Source: VAXT01 sp963794605 (GTDB lineage Bacteria > Actinomycetota > Thermoleophilia > Gaiellales > Gaiellaceae). From it: a DNA stretch of 64,000 bases. Positions 8,576-17,015 of this stretch are shown here, piece after piece (the first letter of the stretch is position 1; the number at the start of each line of letters is the position of its first letter). Below the pieces are notes generated by a model that was given only the letters and a program-made list of their open reading frames with translations, was not told where the DNA came from and searched no databases. The position numbers were made by a program, and so were the translations under genes. The stretch is taken from contig CAWCEN010000002.1 in NCBI GenBank assembly GCA_963794605.1, positions 186,001 to 250,000 of the forward strand, given 5' to 3'.

Positions 8576-9217
8576 TTACATCGATGCTCGAGTCAGTCCG
8601 GGAACGGCTCCCGGGGCGAGGACGATCAACACCCCGAGGCCGACGATCGCGAGCGCGAGCGGGACGTCGATGACTGCTCTCGGGGGCAAGAGCTTCTGAG
8701 CGACGATGAGGGCCGCGATCAGGGCCATCCACGTCACGCTCATGACACCGAGCGCCACGAGCACCACCATCAGCCCGATGCTCGAGCCGACGCAGTAGAG
8801 CCCGAACTCGAATCCGGAGCTGACACGCTGGCGGCAGCGCCGGCGGCAGTCGAGCTTCAGCGGCGTGAGCTCGTAGAGTCCGGCGCCGATCACGAGCGAG
8901 CCGGCCACCGAGGTCCCGTGGGGCTCGTACAGCGCGTAGACAGCGAGCCCGACCACTGCCCAGACGGCGAGGTACGAGCCGGCGAAGAGCGGCACGGTCA
9001 GGACGCGGTCCTCGACGCGAGCGTTCCTCAAGACCGCGGGGAGCGCGCCGGGAAGCATCATCGCCGCCATCATCGAGAGCCAGACGACGAGGAAGAACCC
9101 GAACGAACCGAGCTCTGTCGAAACGCCCATGTCCATACCGTTCATCTCGTGAACCGCGACGATCCACGAGGCGCCGGCAAGCCCTAGCGTCGACGTGACG
9201 GCTGTCGCTCGGCTCAT
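8576..9217 (-). CDS. DUF2182 family membrane protein
   Basis: 213 aa with about six membrane helices. The block WLSMMAAMMLPGALP is the hallmark of the DUF2182 (predicted metal-binding integral membrane) family, and a Cys-rich CRRRCRQRV segment with a later FGLYCVGSS matches the conserved cysteines of the family. The N terminus carries EMNGMDMG, a Met-rich stretch. The family is a suspected metal handler; the substrate is not known. It lies 19 bases upstream of the 2TM gene and may share its transcript. Confidence 0.8.
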   Translation of the reverse strand: MSRATAVTSTLGLAGASWIVAVHEMNGMDMGVSTELGSFGFFLVVWLSMMAAMMLPGALPAVLRNARVEDRVLTVPLFAGSYLAVWAVVGLAVYALYEPHGTSVAGSLVIGAGLYELTPLKLDCRRRCRQRVSSGFEFGLYCVGSSIGLMVVLVALGVMSVTWMALIAALIVAQKLLPPRAVIDVPLALAIVGLGVLIVLAPGAVPGLTRASM

Positions 9218-9303
9218 GCGTAACCTGCCATAGCTCGTCCTTTTTGCCGCTGGCGACGACTCCCAGGCAAGCGATTCGTCCTCGGACGAAGCTTCTGTAG
9301 ACG

Positions 9304-9560
9304 ATGCTCTCGTCCGGCGGAATCACGAAGCGACTCGACCGACTCGGCGAGGCGGGTCTCGTCGAGCGCCGCCCGGATCCCAACGACCGCCGCGGGGCGC
9401 TTGTCCGGCTGACGCGCAAGGGCCGCGTCGTGATTGACCGCGCACTCGACAGACACATGCAAACGAGGAGCGCCTGCTCCAGCCGCTGAGCCAGCGGACC
9501 GGCGCGCGCTGGACAAGTCGCTCCGCCGGCTGCTCGTGGTCTCGACTCCTCCGCGGCGTA
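9304..9560 (+). pseudogene. MarR-family regulator remnant
   Basis: SSGGITKRLDRLGEAGLVERRPDPNDRRG is the recognition helix and wing of a MarR regulator (pieces of residues 3-32). Beyond DRHM the normal C-terminal sequence continues only in other frames: NEERLLQPLS and then ADRRALDKSLRRLLV. Two frameshifts, near 9460 and 9497, are needed. The N-terminal dimerisation helices are absent upstream. It is a degraded gene, not a short functional one. Confidence 0.65.
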
Positions 9561-9627
9561 ACCTGCCTGCTCTAGCGCCTCCGCCGGCATCGTCCGTTCG
9601 ACGGCCTTCGACGGAACGACAGCTCGT

Positions 9628-10395
9628 CTAGGTTCCGAGTGCGGCGATGACCAGTTCGGCGACCTTGGCGCCTGAGTACTGCTGCTGGCCGGTGATCAGG
9701 CGGCCGTCGCGGACGGCGAAGTTCTTGAACAGGCCGGCCTGGATGTAGTTGGCCCCGCGCTTGCGGAGCTCATCCTCGATCCGGTAGGGCATGACCTTCT
9801 GCCCGACCGCCCGGTCCGCGTAGTCCTCCTCGACGTTCGCGAATCCGGTGACCGTCTTGCCTTCGACGAGGTAGGAGCCGTCGGAGAGCTGCACGTCGAT
9901 CAGCGCGGAGACGCCGTGGCAGAGGAGTGCGGTCGGCTTCTCGGCCTCGAAGAAGGCGGCGATCGCCCGCCTCAGGTCCTCGTTCTGCCGGAACTGGAAC
10001 ATCGGCGCGTTTCCACCACAGACCACGATCGCGTCGAACTCGTCCGGATCGAGGTCGGCGAGCCGCGGAGTGTTCTCGAGCAGTTCGACGAGGTCGGGCG
10101 TGTTCAAGAACCCCATCGAGATCAGATCGTCGGCAGACCACCTCGACTCGTCGCGCGGGTCGGAGAGGGCGTCGAGCTCGACTTTGCCGCCGTCAGGGCT
10201 CGCGATCGTGACGTCGTAGCGAACCTGGGTGAACTCGTAGTAGGGGTGCGTGAGCTCGGCGGCCCAGAAGCCGATCGCCCAGCCGGTCGTCGTCGACGTG
10301 GCCGGGTTGGCGACGACCATCAGCACCTTCGGACGCTTGCTGGTCGTCACGTCGACGATCTCGTGATGCTGATCCGCGCCTTGCACGGTTGCCAT
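9628..10395 (-). CDS. DJ-1/PfpI (Hsp31-like) family protein
   Basis: 255 aa. It follows the class I glutamine-amidotransferase-like fold of DJ-1/PfpI proteins: KVLMVVANP first strand, GFWAAELTHPYYEF (the Glu here is a usual partner of the catalytic Cys), DAIVVCGGNAPMF, and the nucleophile elbow TALLCHGVSAL with the Cys. Members act as glyoxalases, chaperones or stress proteins. ATG at 10395 with AAGGAG eight bases upstream; a longer open frame upstream was rejected because it crosses the operator. It is transcribed away from a LysR gene over a 39-bp dyad, so it is probably that regulator's target. Confidence 0.85.
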   Translation of the reverse strand: MATVQGADQHHEIVDVTTSKRPKVLMVVANPATSTTTGWAIGFWAAELTHPYYEFTQVRYDVTIASPDGGKVELDALSDPRDESRWSADDLISMGFLNTPDLVELLENTPRLADLDPDEFDAIVVCGGNAPMFQFRQNEDLRRAIAAFFEAEKPTALLCHGVSALIDVQLSDGSYLVEGKTVTGFANVEEDYADRAVGQKVMPYRIEDELRKRGANYIQAGLFKNFAVRDGRLITGQQQYSGAKVAELVIAALGT

Positions 10396-10481
10396 CTCGG
10401 TCTCCTTTTCGGTCGCGGGGAGCCGGTGCGACTCGGTTGAGTCGATCGCCAGCTGACAGTAGGCGCGGTACCGCGGGATGC

Positions 10482-10520
10482 ACAAGCGCAAGTTGTTGTT
10501 CGGCAACAACCTCTGCTTGT
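10482..10520. promoter_or_regulatory. 39-bp dyad operator, copy 1
   Basis: The order is ACAAGC, 4 bases, GTTGTT, 7 bases, AACAAC, 4 bases, GCTTGT: two nested inverted repeats with perfect dyad symmetry of all 12 bases per arm. It sits between the divergent PfpI and LysR genes. The same arrangement and spacing recur at 11494-11532. The site's length and its position upstream of a LysR gene suit a LysR tetramer-binding region. Confidence 0.75.
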
Positions 10521-10554
10521 CCCGCGTGCCCTTCCCGGTCGTACACTCGCTTCG

Positions 10555-11457
10555 GTGGCAACCCCGGATCTGCGCCAGATGCGCTACTTCACCGCCGTCG
10601 CCGAACGCGGCAGCTTTACCGGCGCCGCCCGGGAGCTGCACGTCGCCCAGCAGGCGGTGAGCCAGCAGGTCAAGGCTCTCGAGCTACTGCTCGGCGTCAG
10701 CTTGCTCGAGCGCAGCTCACGACGGGTAAAGCTCACGCCCGAGGGAGCGGTGTTTCTCGCCGATTGTCGGCGCGTGCTCGCCGGTGCCGACCGCGCCGCT
10801 CAGCGGGTGCAGGCCGCCGCCCGCGGCGAGGCCGGAATCCTGCGCATCGCCTACACGCTCGTCAGCGCCTTCGAGACCGTGCCGCTACTCCTCGACTGGC
10901 TCGACCGTGACTATCCGCTGCTGAAGGTCGACGCCCGCGAGGTCTTCGGCTGCGACGTTACCGCCCTCTTGCGCGATGGCGGCTGCGATCTCGCGCTCGC
11001 GCCGCTGACGTCGTATCCCGAGGACATCAGTCAGCGGACGGTCCGGCGCGAGGTCGTTCGCGTCGCCGTGGGCGAGCGTCACCGCCTCGCTCGCCACGAG
11101 CAGATCGATTTGTCCGGCCTGCGCGACGAGACACTGGAGCTCTGGCCGCACGAGATGGCGCCGGGCTATTACGACGCGATCATCGCCGCGTGCCACATGG
11201 CCGGCTTCGAGCCCAAGCTCGACGAACATGGTGCCGGGTCGACCGTCTGGGGCTACATCGCAGAAGGTCGCGGGGTCGGGCTGGTCGTCAGCTCCTTGGT
11301 CGAGCAGCTTCCGCGCGGCGTCAAGCTCATCGACCTGACTCCACCCCGCCCGATGCTCACAGTCAACGGCGTCTGGCGACACGACAACGAGGTGCCCGCG
11401 ATCGAGCGCTTTTTCGATACGGCGAAAGAGCTCGCGCAGGAGCGTCACTGGGCCTAA
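10555..11457 (+). CDS. LysR-family transcriptional regulator
   Basis: 300 aa, GTG start at 10555. HTH at the N terminus: MRYFTAVAERGSFTGAARELHVAQ then QAVSQQVKALE and RRVKLTPEGAVFL. An effector-binding domain follows (GILRIAYTLVSAFETVPLLLDWL). It sits between the PfpI gene (divergent) and the DUF899 gene (downstream, same strand) and is flanked on both sides by the same 39-bp dyad. This suggests that one regulator controls both neighbours and itself. The effector is not known; redox or electrophile stress would fit both neighbours. Confidence 0.9.
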   Translation: MATPDLRQMRYFTAVAERGSFTGAARELHVAQQAVSQQVKALELLLGVSLLERSSRRVKLTPEGAVFLADCRRVLAGADRAAQRVQAAARGEAGILRIAYTLVSAFETVPLLLDWLDRDYPLLKVDAREVFGCDVTALLRDGGCDLALAPLTSYPEDISQRTVRREVVRVAVGERHRLARHEQIDLSGLRDETLELWPHEMAPGYYDAIIAACHMAGFEPKLDEHGAGSTVWGYIAEGRGVGLVVSSLVEQLPRGVKLIDLTPPRPMLTVNGVWRHDNEVPAIERFFDTAKELAQERHWA

Positions 11458-11493
11458 CAGCGCGCGGGACTCGAGCCCGCGCCTGGTTCAACG

Positions 11494-11532
11494 ACAAGCA
11501 CCCGTTGTCGGCAAACAACAACTTGCGCTTGT
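11494..11532. promoter_or_regulatory. 39-bp dyad operator, copy 2
   Basis: ACAAGC, 4 bases, GTTGTC, 7 bases, AACAAC, 4 bases, GCTTGT. It matches copy 1 at 10482-10520 in all four half-blocks except one base, and the intervening bases also resemble copy 1 read on the other strand. It lies between the LysR stop and the DUF899 gene, about 110 bases upstream of the latter's start. Confidence 0.75.
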
Positions 11533-11640
11533 TTAGCCGGTTGTTCGGCGCCTACCGTCGTCGTTAAGGACATCGCTCCGCGAGGCAACGCGAACGGAGC
11601 TACTCGCGACAGTCGTTTCCGACACGAGAAGGAGGCTGGG

Positions 11641-12420
11641 ATGAGCTCTCAGGTGACGACGATCAACAGGATCGGAACTCGCGAGGAGTGGCTCGCCGCG
11701 CGCGAGCAGTTGCTCGTCCGCGAGAAGGAACACACCAGGCTCGGCGACGAGCTCGCGCGGCAACGACGCGAGCTGCCGTGGGTGCGGGTGGAGAAGGAGT
11801 ACCGCTTCGAGACGGACGAGGGTGAGAAGGCGCTCGTCGACCTCTTCGACGGGCGGTCCCAGCTACTCGTCTACCACTTCATGTTCGGCCCGAGCTATGA
11901 GGCGGGCGACCCGGTCAATTCGTCCATCGCCGACGCCGTCGAGGGCGTCCTGCCGCACCTGCGCGCTCGGGACGTGACGTTCGTCTTCGTCTCCCAAGCA
12001 TCGCTGGAGAAGCTGCGGGCCTACAAAAGCCGCATGGGCTGGAGCTTTCCCTGGGTCTCGTCCGCGCGCACCGACTTCAACTTCGACCTCGGTTTCTCGT
12101 TCACCGAGGAACAGGCCCGCGAGGCCGTGGCGGAGCTGAGGCCGACCGGGCTCGATCCGTGGAGCGGGCTACCGCCGATCGTCGAGCAGAACGCCGGCGC
12201 GACGGGCACCGACGTCGTCGGTTACCTGACCGAGAGCCCCGGCTTCAGCACCTTCGTACGGGACGACGACACCGTCTACCAGACGTACTCGACTACCTGG
12301 CGCGGATTGGAGTTCCTCATGGGCTACTACCCGATCCTCGACCACGCACCGAAGGGCCGCGACGAGGGTGAGGCGTGGCAGCTCTGGCTCCGTCGGCACG
12401 ACGAGTACGAGAGCGAGTGA
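11641..12420 (+). CDS. DUF899 family thioredoxin-like protein lacking its CxxC
   Basis: 259 aa, ATG preceded by GAAGGAGG. The DUF899 pattern is clear: EWLAAREQLLVREKEHTR at the start, RRELPWVRVEKEYRFET, LLVYHFMFGP, and WSFPWVSS followed by FNFDLG. In the family as I know it, MFGP is followed within a few residues by a Gly-Cys-Pro-x-Cys motif. Here the place is taken by SYEAGDPVNSS, with no Cys, so the usual thiol chemistry is unlikely at this site. A DUF899 protein without the Cys pair may act as a binding protein. It follows the second LysR operator. Confidence 0.8.
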   Translation: MSSQVTTINRIGTREEWLAAREQLLVREKEHTRLGDELARQRRELPWVRVEKEYRFETDEGEKALVDLFDGRSQLLVYHFMFGPSYEAGDPVNSSIADAVEGVLPHLRARDVTFVFVSQASLEKLRAYKSRMGWSFPWVSSARTDFNFDLGFSFTEEQAREAVAELRPTGLDPWSGLPPIVEQNAGATGTDVVGYLTESPGFSTFVRDDDTVYQTYSTTWRGLEFLMGYYPILDHAPKGRDEGEAWQLWLRRHDEYESE

Positions 12421-12563
12421 TGTGCGCGGTCGGACGCGGCCCCGACGGCATCGCCGCGTGCGTCGCGAATCAGCATTGAACCGGGGAACCGGAAACCCTT
12501 CGTGAGCTAGCTGCCTTCGAGGTCATCGCACCCGCTGCGGCTCCCCCCGGCGCCGGTCGCCAG

Positions 12564-13073
12564 CTAGGCGGCGTCTTCGTCATCTCGGCTCGATAGGGTC
12601 GGATGCTCAGTGGGATAGACGCCAACCGCGAATCCGTACATGCTCTCGCCCGACCGCGGAAGCTGCTCGAACTCCGCGACCAACTCCGCCATCCGCTCCC
12701 AGAAATCCGACGCCTGCGCCTCCGAGATGCGGGCGTGCCGGATGAAACCCCACAGCTTCCCGTCCCGAAATGCCGCACTCGACTGGGCGACCTCGAAGTC
12801 GTTGAAGTCCCGCGGCAGATCGTCTCCGCCCGGGCTCTGCTCGACGCCGACGTAAAACATCCGTGCCGTGCGGCCGTAGAACCGCTCCTCGATCGCCCGC
12901 ACCCTCCGAGTGCTCACGACCCGCACGAGTCCGGCCTCGGTGAGCACCTTGACGTGGTGGGCGACCGTGCTCTTCGGGCGCTCGACCGCACCCGCCAGTT
13001 CGGTCACCGTCGCCGCACGCTCGTGGAGCAGGCCCATGCCCTCACGCGAGGAGGCGCTGCAGTGGGCCGCCAA
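12564..13073 (-). CDS. ArsR/MarR-like winged-helix regulator
   Basis: 169 aa from a TTG at 13073. GLLHERAATVTELAGAVERPKSTVAHHVKVLTEAGLVR (in pieces, residues about 14-51) is an ArsR-type HTH, followed by the wing VVSTRRVRAIEERFYGRTA. The C-terminal 100 residues form a mixed domain with WERMAELVAEFEQLP, as in helix-turn-helix proteins whose C terminus binds a small ligand. The first helix before GLLHERA does not read like the family (ArsR proteins usually have an HPLRLRIL-like segment), so the true start or an old frameshift around 13040-13075 is uncertain. Confidence 0.65.
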   Translation of the reverse strand: MAAHCSASSREGMGLLHERAATVTELAGAVERPKSTVAHHVKVLTEAGLVRVVSTRRVRAIEERFYGRTARMFYVGVEQSPGGDDLPRDFNDFEVAQSSAAFRDGKLWGFIRHARISEAQASDFWERMAELVAEFEQLPRSGESMYGFAVGVYPTEHPTLSSRDDEDAA

Positions 13074-13229
13074 GATCGCCGCCGCCTGCCGCTGCGCTCA
13101 AGAGGTCCGCGAGTTCGCGCCCGACCCGGCCGTGGGCAACTGATCAGGCGCGTCAGCCTAGTCGTCTATCCGACGCTGACCGCTTCACACGGTCGCCTGC
13201 GCCAGCGCGCGGCAATGACGCCCGACCTA

Positions 13230-13694
13230 CTAGTCCTCGTCCTCCCAATATTCGAGCTCGGGCCCCGGGCGAGCGAAGATGATCCGCTCGCCGGCGACGC
13301 TCCGCGCGCCGATCTTGCCGGTGTCGAGGTACTCGACGATGTCCGGCGCGATCAGCGTGGAGAGCATGAGGACTCGGACGGGCGCATCCGTGTCGTTGCG
13401 GATCTGGTGCGCGCCCTCCTTGCCGCGCGGGAACGCGACGACGTCGCCCTGGCGCAGCTGCTGCTCGCCCTCGTGCGTGCGCAGCGTCGGCTCGCCGCGG
13501 AGGACGATCGCCCATTCCTCGTTCGCGTGGTGGGTGTGAAATGGCCCCTGCTTGTTACCCGGCTCGACCTCGTACATGCTCGCGCCGATCAGCTCGGCGT
13601 CGGTGTGCGCGCCGACCCAGGCGTCCTTGAAGCGCCAACCCTCGCGCTCTTCCGTGCGATCCCACTCGTCTGCGTTGAGATTGAAGATCTTCAT
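13230..13694 (-). CDS. Cupin-domain protein
   Basis: 154 aa with a single cupin barrel. Motif 1 is visible as GPFHTHHANEEWAIVLRGEPTL, giving the His-x-His and Glu metal ligands, and motif 2 near GDVVAFPRGKEGAHQIRN with its His. Such proteins are metal-dependent dioxygenases, isomerases or binding proteins; the small free-standing type has no fixed function. ATG at 13694. A second, unrelated cupin gene follows upstream on the same strand 231 bases away. Confidence 0.8.
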   Translation of the reverse strand: MKIFNLNADEWDRTEEREGWRFKDAWVGAHTDAELIGASMYEVEPGNKQGPFHTHHANEEWAIVLRGEPTLRTHEGEQQLRQGDVVAFPRGKEGAHQIRNDTDAPVRVLMLSTLIAPDIVEYLDTGKIGARSVAGERIIFARPGPELEYWEDED

Positions 13695-13925
13695 GCCGCG
13701 AGCCTAGAGGCGTGAGGTGTTTTGCCGCTCCGGCTGAGGTAAGCGTGACCCTACTAGGAGCGTTGTCCGCTCGACATCTGACTCGTCGGCCCGTCGCATC
13801 TCTGCCACGCCTGTCGACCTGCCCCGATATTCGACCCACGTAACGCTGAGATGGGCCAGTGTTCCGGAAGACACTCTGAGCGAAGAGCGTGGTCGAGGGC
13901 TGACCACGGCTTGTGACGTCGCGGG

Positions 13926-14426
13926 CTAGCCGGTGAGGAATTCGTCGCGGAAGGGGATATCGGGGGCTGGTCTCGTAAAGCGTGCGTAGGCCTCTTTCGG
14001 GTGCGGCGTGTCGCGCTCAACCCCAGCCCGGTGCTTCAGCGCCGTCTCGTCGCGAGGGTAAAGGATCACCTCGGGGCCGATCCGGCTGCCGACGGCGAGG
14101 ACGACGGATAACCCGTCGCCCGAGCCAACAATCGCGTGCGCGACGTCTGCCGGGCAGTGGAAGTAGTCCCACTGGCGCAGCGGCACTTCCCGACCCTCGA
14201 CAATCAGCAAGCACTCGCCGCGCAAGACGAGGAACCCCTCCTGATAACGCTCGCGGTGGTACATCGTCATCGGTTGACGCGGTCGCAAGACCGTCAGGTT
14301 GACGCCGAACCCGTCGAACCGCTCGCGGTGCTTGTCGAACTCACAGGTAGCACCCAGCTCATTCTCCTGCCACCGCAGCTCGCTTACGTTCGCAACGAAC
14401 CAGTCCTTGGCGCGGTCCTCGATCAT
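13926..14426 (-). CDS. Cupin-domain protein
   Basis: 166 aa, ATG at 14426 with AAAAGGAG upstream. Cupin motif 1 appears as TMYHRERYQEGFLVLRGECLL (in pieces: the MYHRE ligand part, then GFLVLRGE), and motif 2 as WDYFHCPADVAHAIVGSG. Compared with the other cupin nearby, the first metal His-x-His is replaced by a single His. The C-terminal 50 residues are an extension with KEAYARF. Proteins of this build are usually annotated only as cupin-domain proteins. Confidence 0.75.
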   Translation of the reverse strand: MIEDRAKDWFVANVSELRWQENELGATCEFDKHRERFDGFGVNLTVLRPRQPMTMYHRERYQEGFLVLRGECLLIVEGREVPLRQWDYFHCPADVAHAIVGSGDGLSVVLAVGSRIGPEVILYPRDETALKHRAGVERDTPHPKEAYARFTRPAPDIPFRDEFLTG

Positions 14427-15041
14427 TTCCGTGTCTCCTTTTTCGGCGTTCTGCCACCGACACCAGATGCTCCGTGGTTGACGCCGGGAAGCCTTTGAAA
14501 CGGGCTTATAGCGTGACTTCCGACGTGCTCACGCACAAACGACACTCGTCTGCGCGAGGGTGCTCTCGACTGAGGCACTCCTCGCGTCTGCGTCGCCGAT
14601 ATCGCTCTGACGGGCCTCGCTGTCGGATCGGGTACCAAACCTCTGCATGACCTGATCAGCAACATGCAGAAGGCGAGCAGCGAGAAGTCCGACCCGGCCG
14701 CGGCGGCGACTGCTGAGTAGCACCTCGTGCGAGAAACCCGCCTGCGCGATCTGGCGTGGGCGGGTTCCTCGCGCCACAATCATCTGAAGCGCTGGAGAGT
14801 TCGATCCGATCGTCGTGCCATGCGACCAGGGGCGGGGCTGATCCTGGCGGAAGCTCGGCGAAGACTCCGGGTCCGAGATCCTGCTCTCGCACCTGCCGTG
14901 ACAACATCTCGCCGCTCACCGCGGTTGTTGGGTCACAAGATGAAGCCCCATCTCGAGCGAGCGAGACGGGATTCGCCATGTAGCCGCCGCTGGACGGCAG
15001 GTTCATCCTTTCGCTCCAGTCGACCGATACAGGTTGGCGGA
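14427..15041. other. 615-bp stretch without a supportable gene
   Basis: Several overlapping open frames exist on both strands but none has family character, a Shine-Dalgarno or neighbouring support. One hairpin is visible: AACCCGCC at 14735-14742 with GGCGGGTT at 14759-14766. The region separates the cupin gene from the phage-like pair and may be degraded sequence. Confidence 0.4.
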
Positions 15042-15647
15042 ATGAACAAGCGCGGAAACCCGAAGAGCCTTGTCGCCTCGCACCCGGGCAATCTGCACGC
15101 TGTCAAGCAGGGTGTTCACTCTCCCCGCGTGATCCAGGCGCGAGCGGATGAGATCGCGAGCGAACTCACGGAATCGTTCGACTTCTCGCCTGCCGAGCGG
15201 CTGGCGGTGCACGAGGCTGCCCGCTGCATCGCGATCCTCGAAGCGATCGATCGTGATCTCGATCAGCGCGGACTCGTAGACAAGCACGGCCAACCGCGCT
15301 ATTTGCTCAACCACCGATCCCGGACCTCTCGCCAACTCGAGCAATGGCTGGAAAAGGTTCAGGCGGCGATCGAGCGCAAGGCGATAAGCGAGCAGGCGCC
15401 ATCGCGGGCCGATCTTCCCGACTACGTGCGCGCGCTGCAGAGGATCGCCCTCGGTCACGACGCGGCCGCGACCGTACGCGACCGCCTCACCGCGCTCAAG
15501 GAACTGCTCGAGCTCGGGCCGAACGGCATGACCAGCTATCTCGAACGGCCGGCGCAACCGGAGTTCAGAGAGCGTGAGCATGCGATCCGCGAGGCAGTAC
15601 AAAGGCGGAGCCTCGCGCAGCGAGAGCGCGACCTCGGTCTCGATTAG
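15042..15647 (+). CDS. Hypothetical protein resembling phage terminase small subunit
   Basis: 201 aa from the ATG at 15042, which follows GGTTGGCGGA; a longer frame from 14727 was rejected because its extra part has no protein character. The N terminus is basic and Asn/Pro-rich (NKRGNPKSL, SHPGNLHAVKQG), followed by helices including SPAERLAVHEAARCIAILEAIDRDLDQRGLV. This order, a short basic start, then paired helices and a charged end, is seen in phage terminase small subunits and their relatives. No motif proves it. It converges on the next gene with a 4-base overlap, and the two form a pair beside a tRNA remnant. Confidence 0.4.
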   Translation: MNKRGNPKSLVASHPGNLHAVKQGVHSPRVIQARADEIASELTESFDFSPAERLAVHEAARCIAILEAIDRDLDQRGLVDKHGQPRYLLNHRSRTSRQLEQWLEKVQAAIERKAISEQAPSRADLPDYVRALQRIALGHDAAATVRDRLTALKELLELGPNGMTSYLERPAQPEFREREHAIREAVQRRSLAQRERDLGLD

Positions 15648-16231
15648 TTCAGGGCAGGAGGTTGCGGCTTCCTGAGCTGGTCGTTGTCGTACGCGCGCTT
15701 GAGGATCGCTGGGTCGATCAGGTTCTTGACGTTGTCGAGGGTGCGTAAATCGGTGGCATCGATCACAGCCTGTACTCCTCCTCCATTGGCGACGACCCTG
15801 GCGGCGATGTCGTCGTTCCGGCTGTGCAGATCGGCTCGCGTCAACGGCTGGCGAGCGTCGCGCTCGTCGAGCCAGAGCTCGTAGTCCGAGCGAGCTCGGC
15901 GAGGGCGGGATGTGATCTCGCGCACGACCGCTTTCGCCCGGCGCCCCTGCTTGCGCTCGCGTGCGGCCTGCTCTTTGGCTTTCCTGCGCACCTCGCGTTC
16001 CGCCCGCTCTTTGGTCGCCAGGCGATCCGCAACGGCTCGCTGCTCGGCCAGCATTTGCTTTTCGGCCTGCTTAAGCTCTCTTGCGACCTCGGGTCGCTCG
16101 AAATAATCCAGAAGCGTCGTGTGGGCTACGCCGTAGTCGGCGCCGAGCGACCGCAACGACTCGCCTGCGGCTCGGCGGCGAATCAGGTCGGCATCGGGAA
16201 CGAGCTTACGCAGTTGACGTTGACGTTTCAC
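15644..16231 (-). CDS. HTH plus coiled-coil hypothetical protein
   Basis: 195 aa. The N-terminal 45 residues form a Hin/resolvase-like HTH (DADLIRRRAAGESLRSLGADYGVAHTTLLDYF in pieces). Residues about 50-105 are a long charged coiled coil of Ala, Glu, Lys and Arg. The C-terminal 70 residues include ELWLDERDARQPLTRADL and are globular in composition. I recognise no family. The HTH suggests DNA binding. The position next to a terminase-like gene and a truncated tRNA suggests it belongs to a mobile-element remnant. Confidence 0.5.
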   Translation of the reverse strand: MKRQRQLRKLVPDADLIRRRAAGESLRSLGADYGVAHTTLLDYFERPEVARELKQAEKQMLAEQRAVADRLATKERAEREVRRKAKEQAARERKQGRRAKAVVREITSRPRRARSDYELWLDERDARQPLTRADLHSRNDDIAARVVANGGGVQAVIDATDLRTLDNVKNLIDPAILKRAYDNDQLRKPQPPALN

Positions 16232-16445
16232 CTCCGGATTCTAGCCCCGCCGGGTAAACACACCATGAACACACCAGCCCGGAAACGCTCCAATACCCAT
16301 GCGATGCGCGGGTTCGGGAGAGAACGGCGAGGAGGAGTCCCCGACACAAGGATGTAGAGCTCAAATGCCCCTCAGAGGCGCAACGAAAGTCGCTCAACAA
16401 CAGGCCTGAAACGGCGTTTCTTCAAATCGGCATAGTCGCGATTTG

Positions 16446-16491
16446 CAGGACTTTTAATCCCAAGGTCACAGGTTCGATCCCTGTCCGCCAT
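16446..16491 (+). pseudogene. 3' half of a tRNA-Lys-like gene
   Basis: An anticodon-loop-like CTTTTAA (anticodon TTT, Lys) between short GGA/TCC arms is followed by a variable loop, a good T arm (ACAGG, TTCGATC, CCTGT) and the acceptor-like CCGCCA. No 5' acceptor strand or D arm precedes it. A strong hairpin follows at once (CATGTTTGCCC with GGGCGAAACATG), which would act as terminator. It marks the right edge of the decayed accessory region. Confidence 0.55.
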
Positions 16492-16683
16492 GTTTGCCCT
16501 CCGGGCGAAACATGGCAAAGCCCACGGCCGAAGGCCTTGGGCGAGCCCGCATTAAGTGCCGTCGGCTGGCGTTTGAAGCGCTAGCCCGAGACGCGCCTCG
16601 ATGCCGTTCGCTCCGAGACTGGAAGAAGGACGTCTCCGCACCCGTCATATAGACACAGTCGCAACAAGAAGGAGGCGGTGACG

Positions 16684-17010
16684 ATGGACGAGGTCACCTT
16701 CGAAATCGAGACCCAAGCGGCTGCGGCAATCACCAACGTCGGCGGTAACCAGACCGTCTACGCGGGTGAACGCGCGTCTCGCGTTCCGCGCTTGATCTCC
16801 GTCCTCGGGCTCGGGCTCTGGCTGACGGGCCTCGGCCTGCTCGTCCTGACCGGTATCAAGACGGCAAACACTCTCCTGGAGTACGGCTCCTGGCCCTCGG
16901 ACGTCTCGCATTACACCGGCGCGATCCCCGAGACCTGGCGACCGGCCATGAGCCTGTTCGCCGTCGGGATCGTGCTCTCGCTGCTCGGCCGAGTCCTGGG
17001 CAGGCGGTGA
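16684..17010 (+). CDS. Small membrane protein with GGN motif
   Basis: 108 aa from the ATG at 16684, chosen because GGAGG lies eight bases upstream; a GTG at 16678 is too close to it. The first 35 residues contain ITNVGGNQTVYAGER. One hydrophobic helix follows (LISVLGLGLWLTGLGLLVLTG), then a polar stretch and a second helix near the end (SLFAVGIVLSLLGRVLG). The ITNVGGNQTVYAG string has the same layout as IQNIGGNATIEGG in the next gene. Proteins with such Asn/Gly motifs are frequent in actinobacteria as small companions of signalling genes, but their role is not established. The pair starts a run of same-strand genes. Confidence 0.65.
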   Translation: MDEVTFEIETQAAAAITNVGGNQTVYAGERASRVPRLISVLGLGLWLTGLGLLVLTGIKTANTLLEYGSWPSDVSHYTGAIPETWRPAMSLFAVGIVLSLLGRVLGRR

Positions 17011-17015
17011 GGCGA

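Noticed and set aside
9773..10211. ORFs on both strands across the PfpI gene
   Set aside because: Arg-rich shadow frames of the real gene.
13700..13925. Short ORFs between the two cupin genes
   Set aside because: Frames are short, mutually overlapping and without Shine-Dalgarno or family signs.
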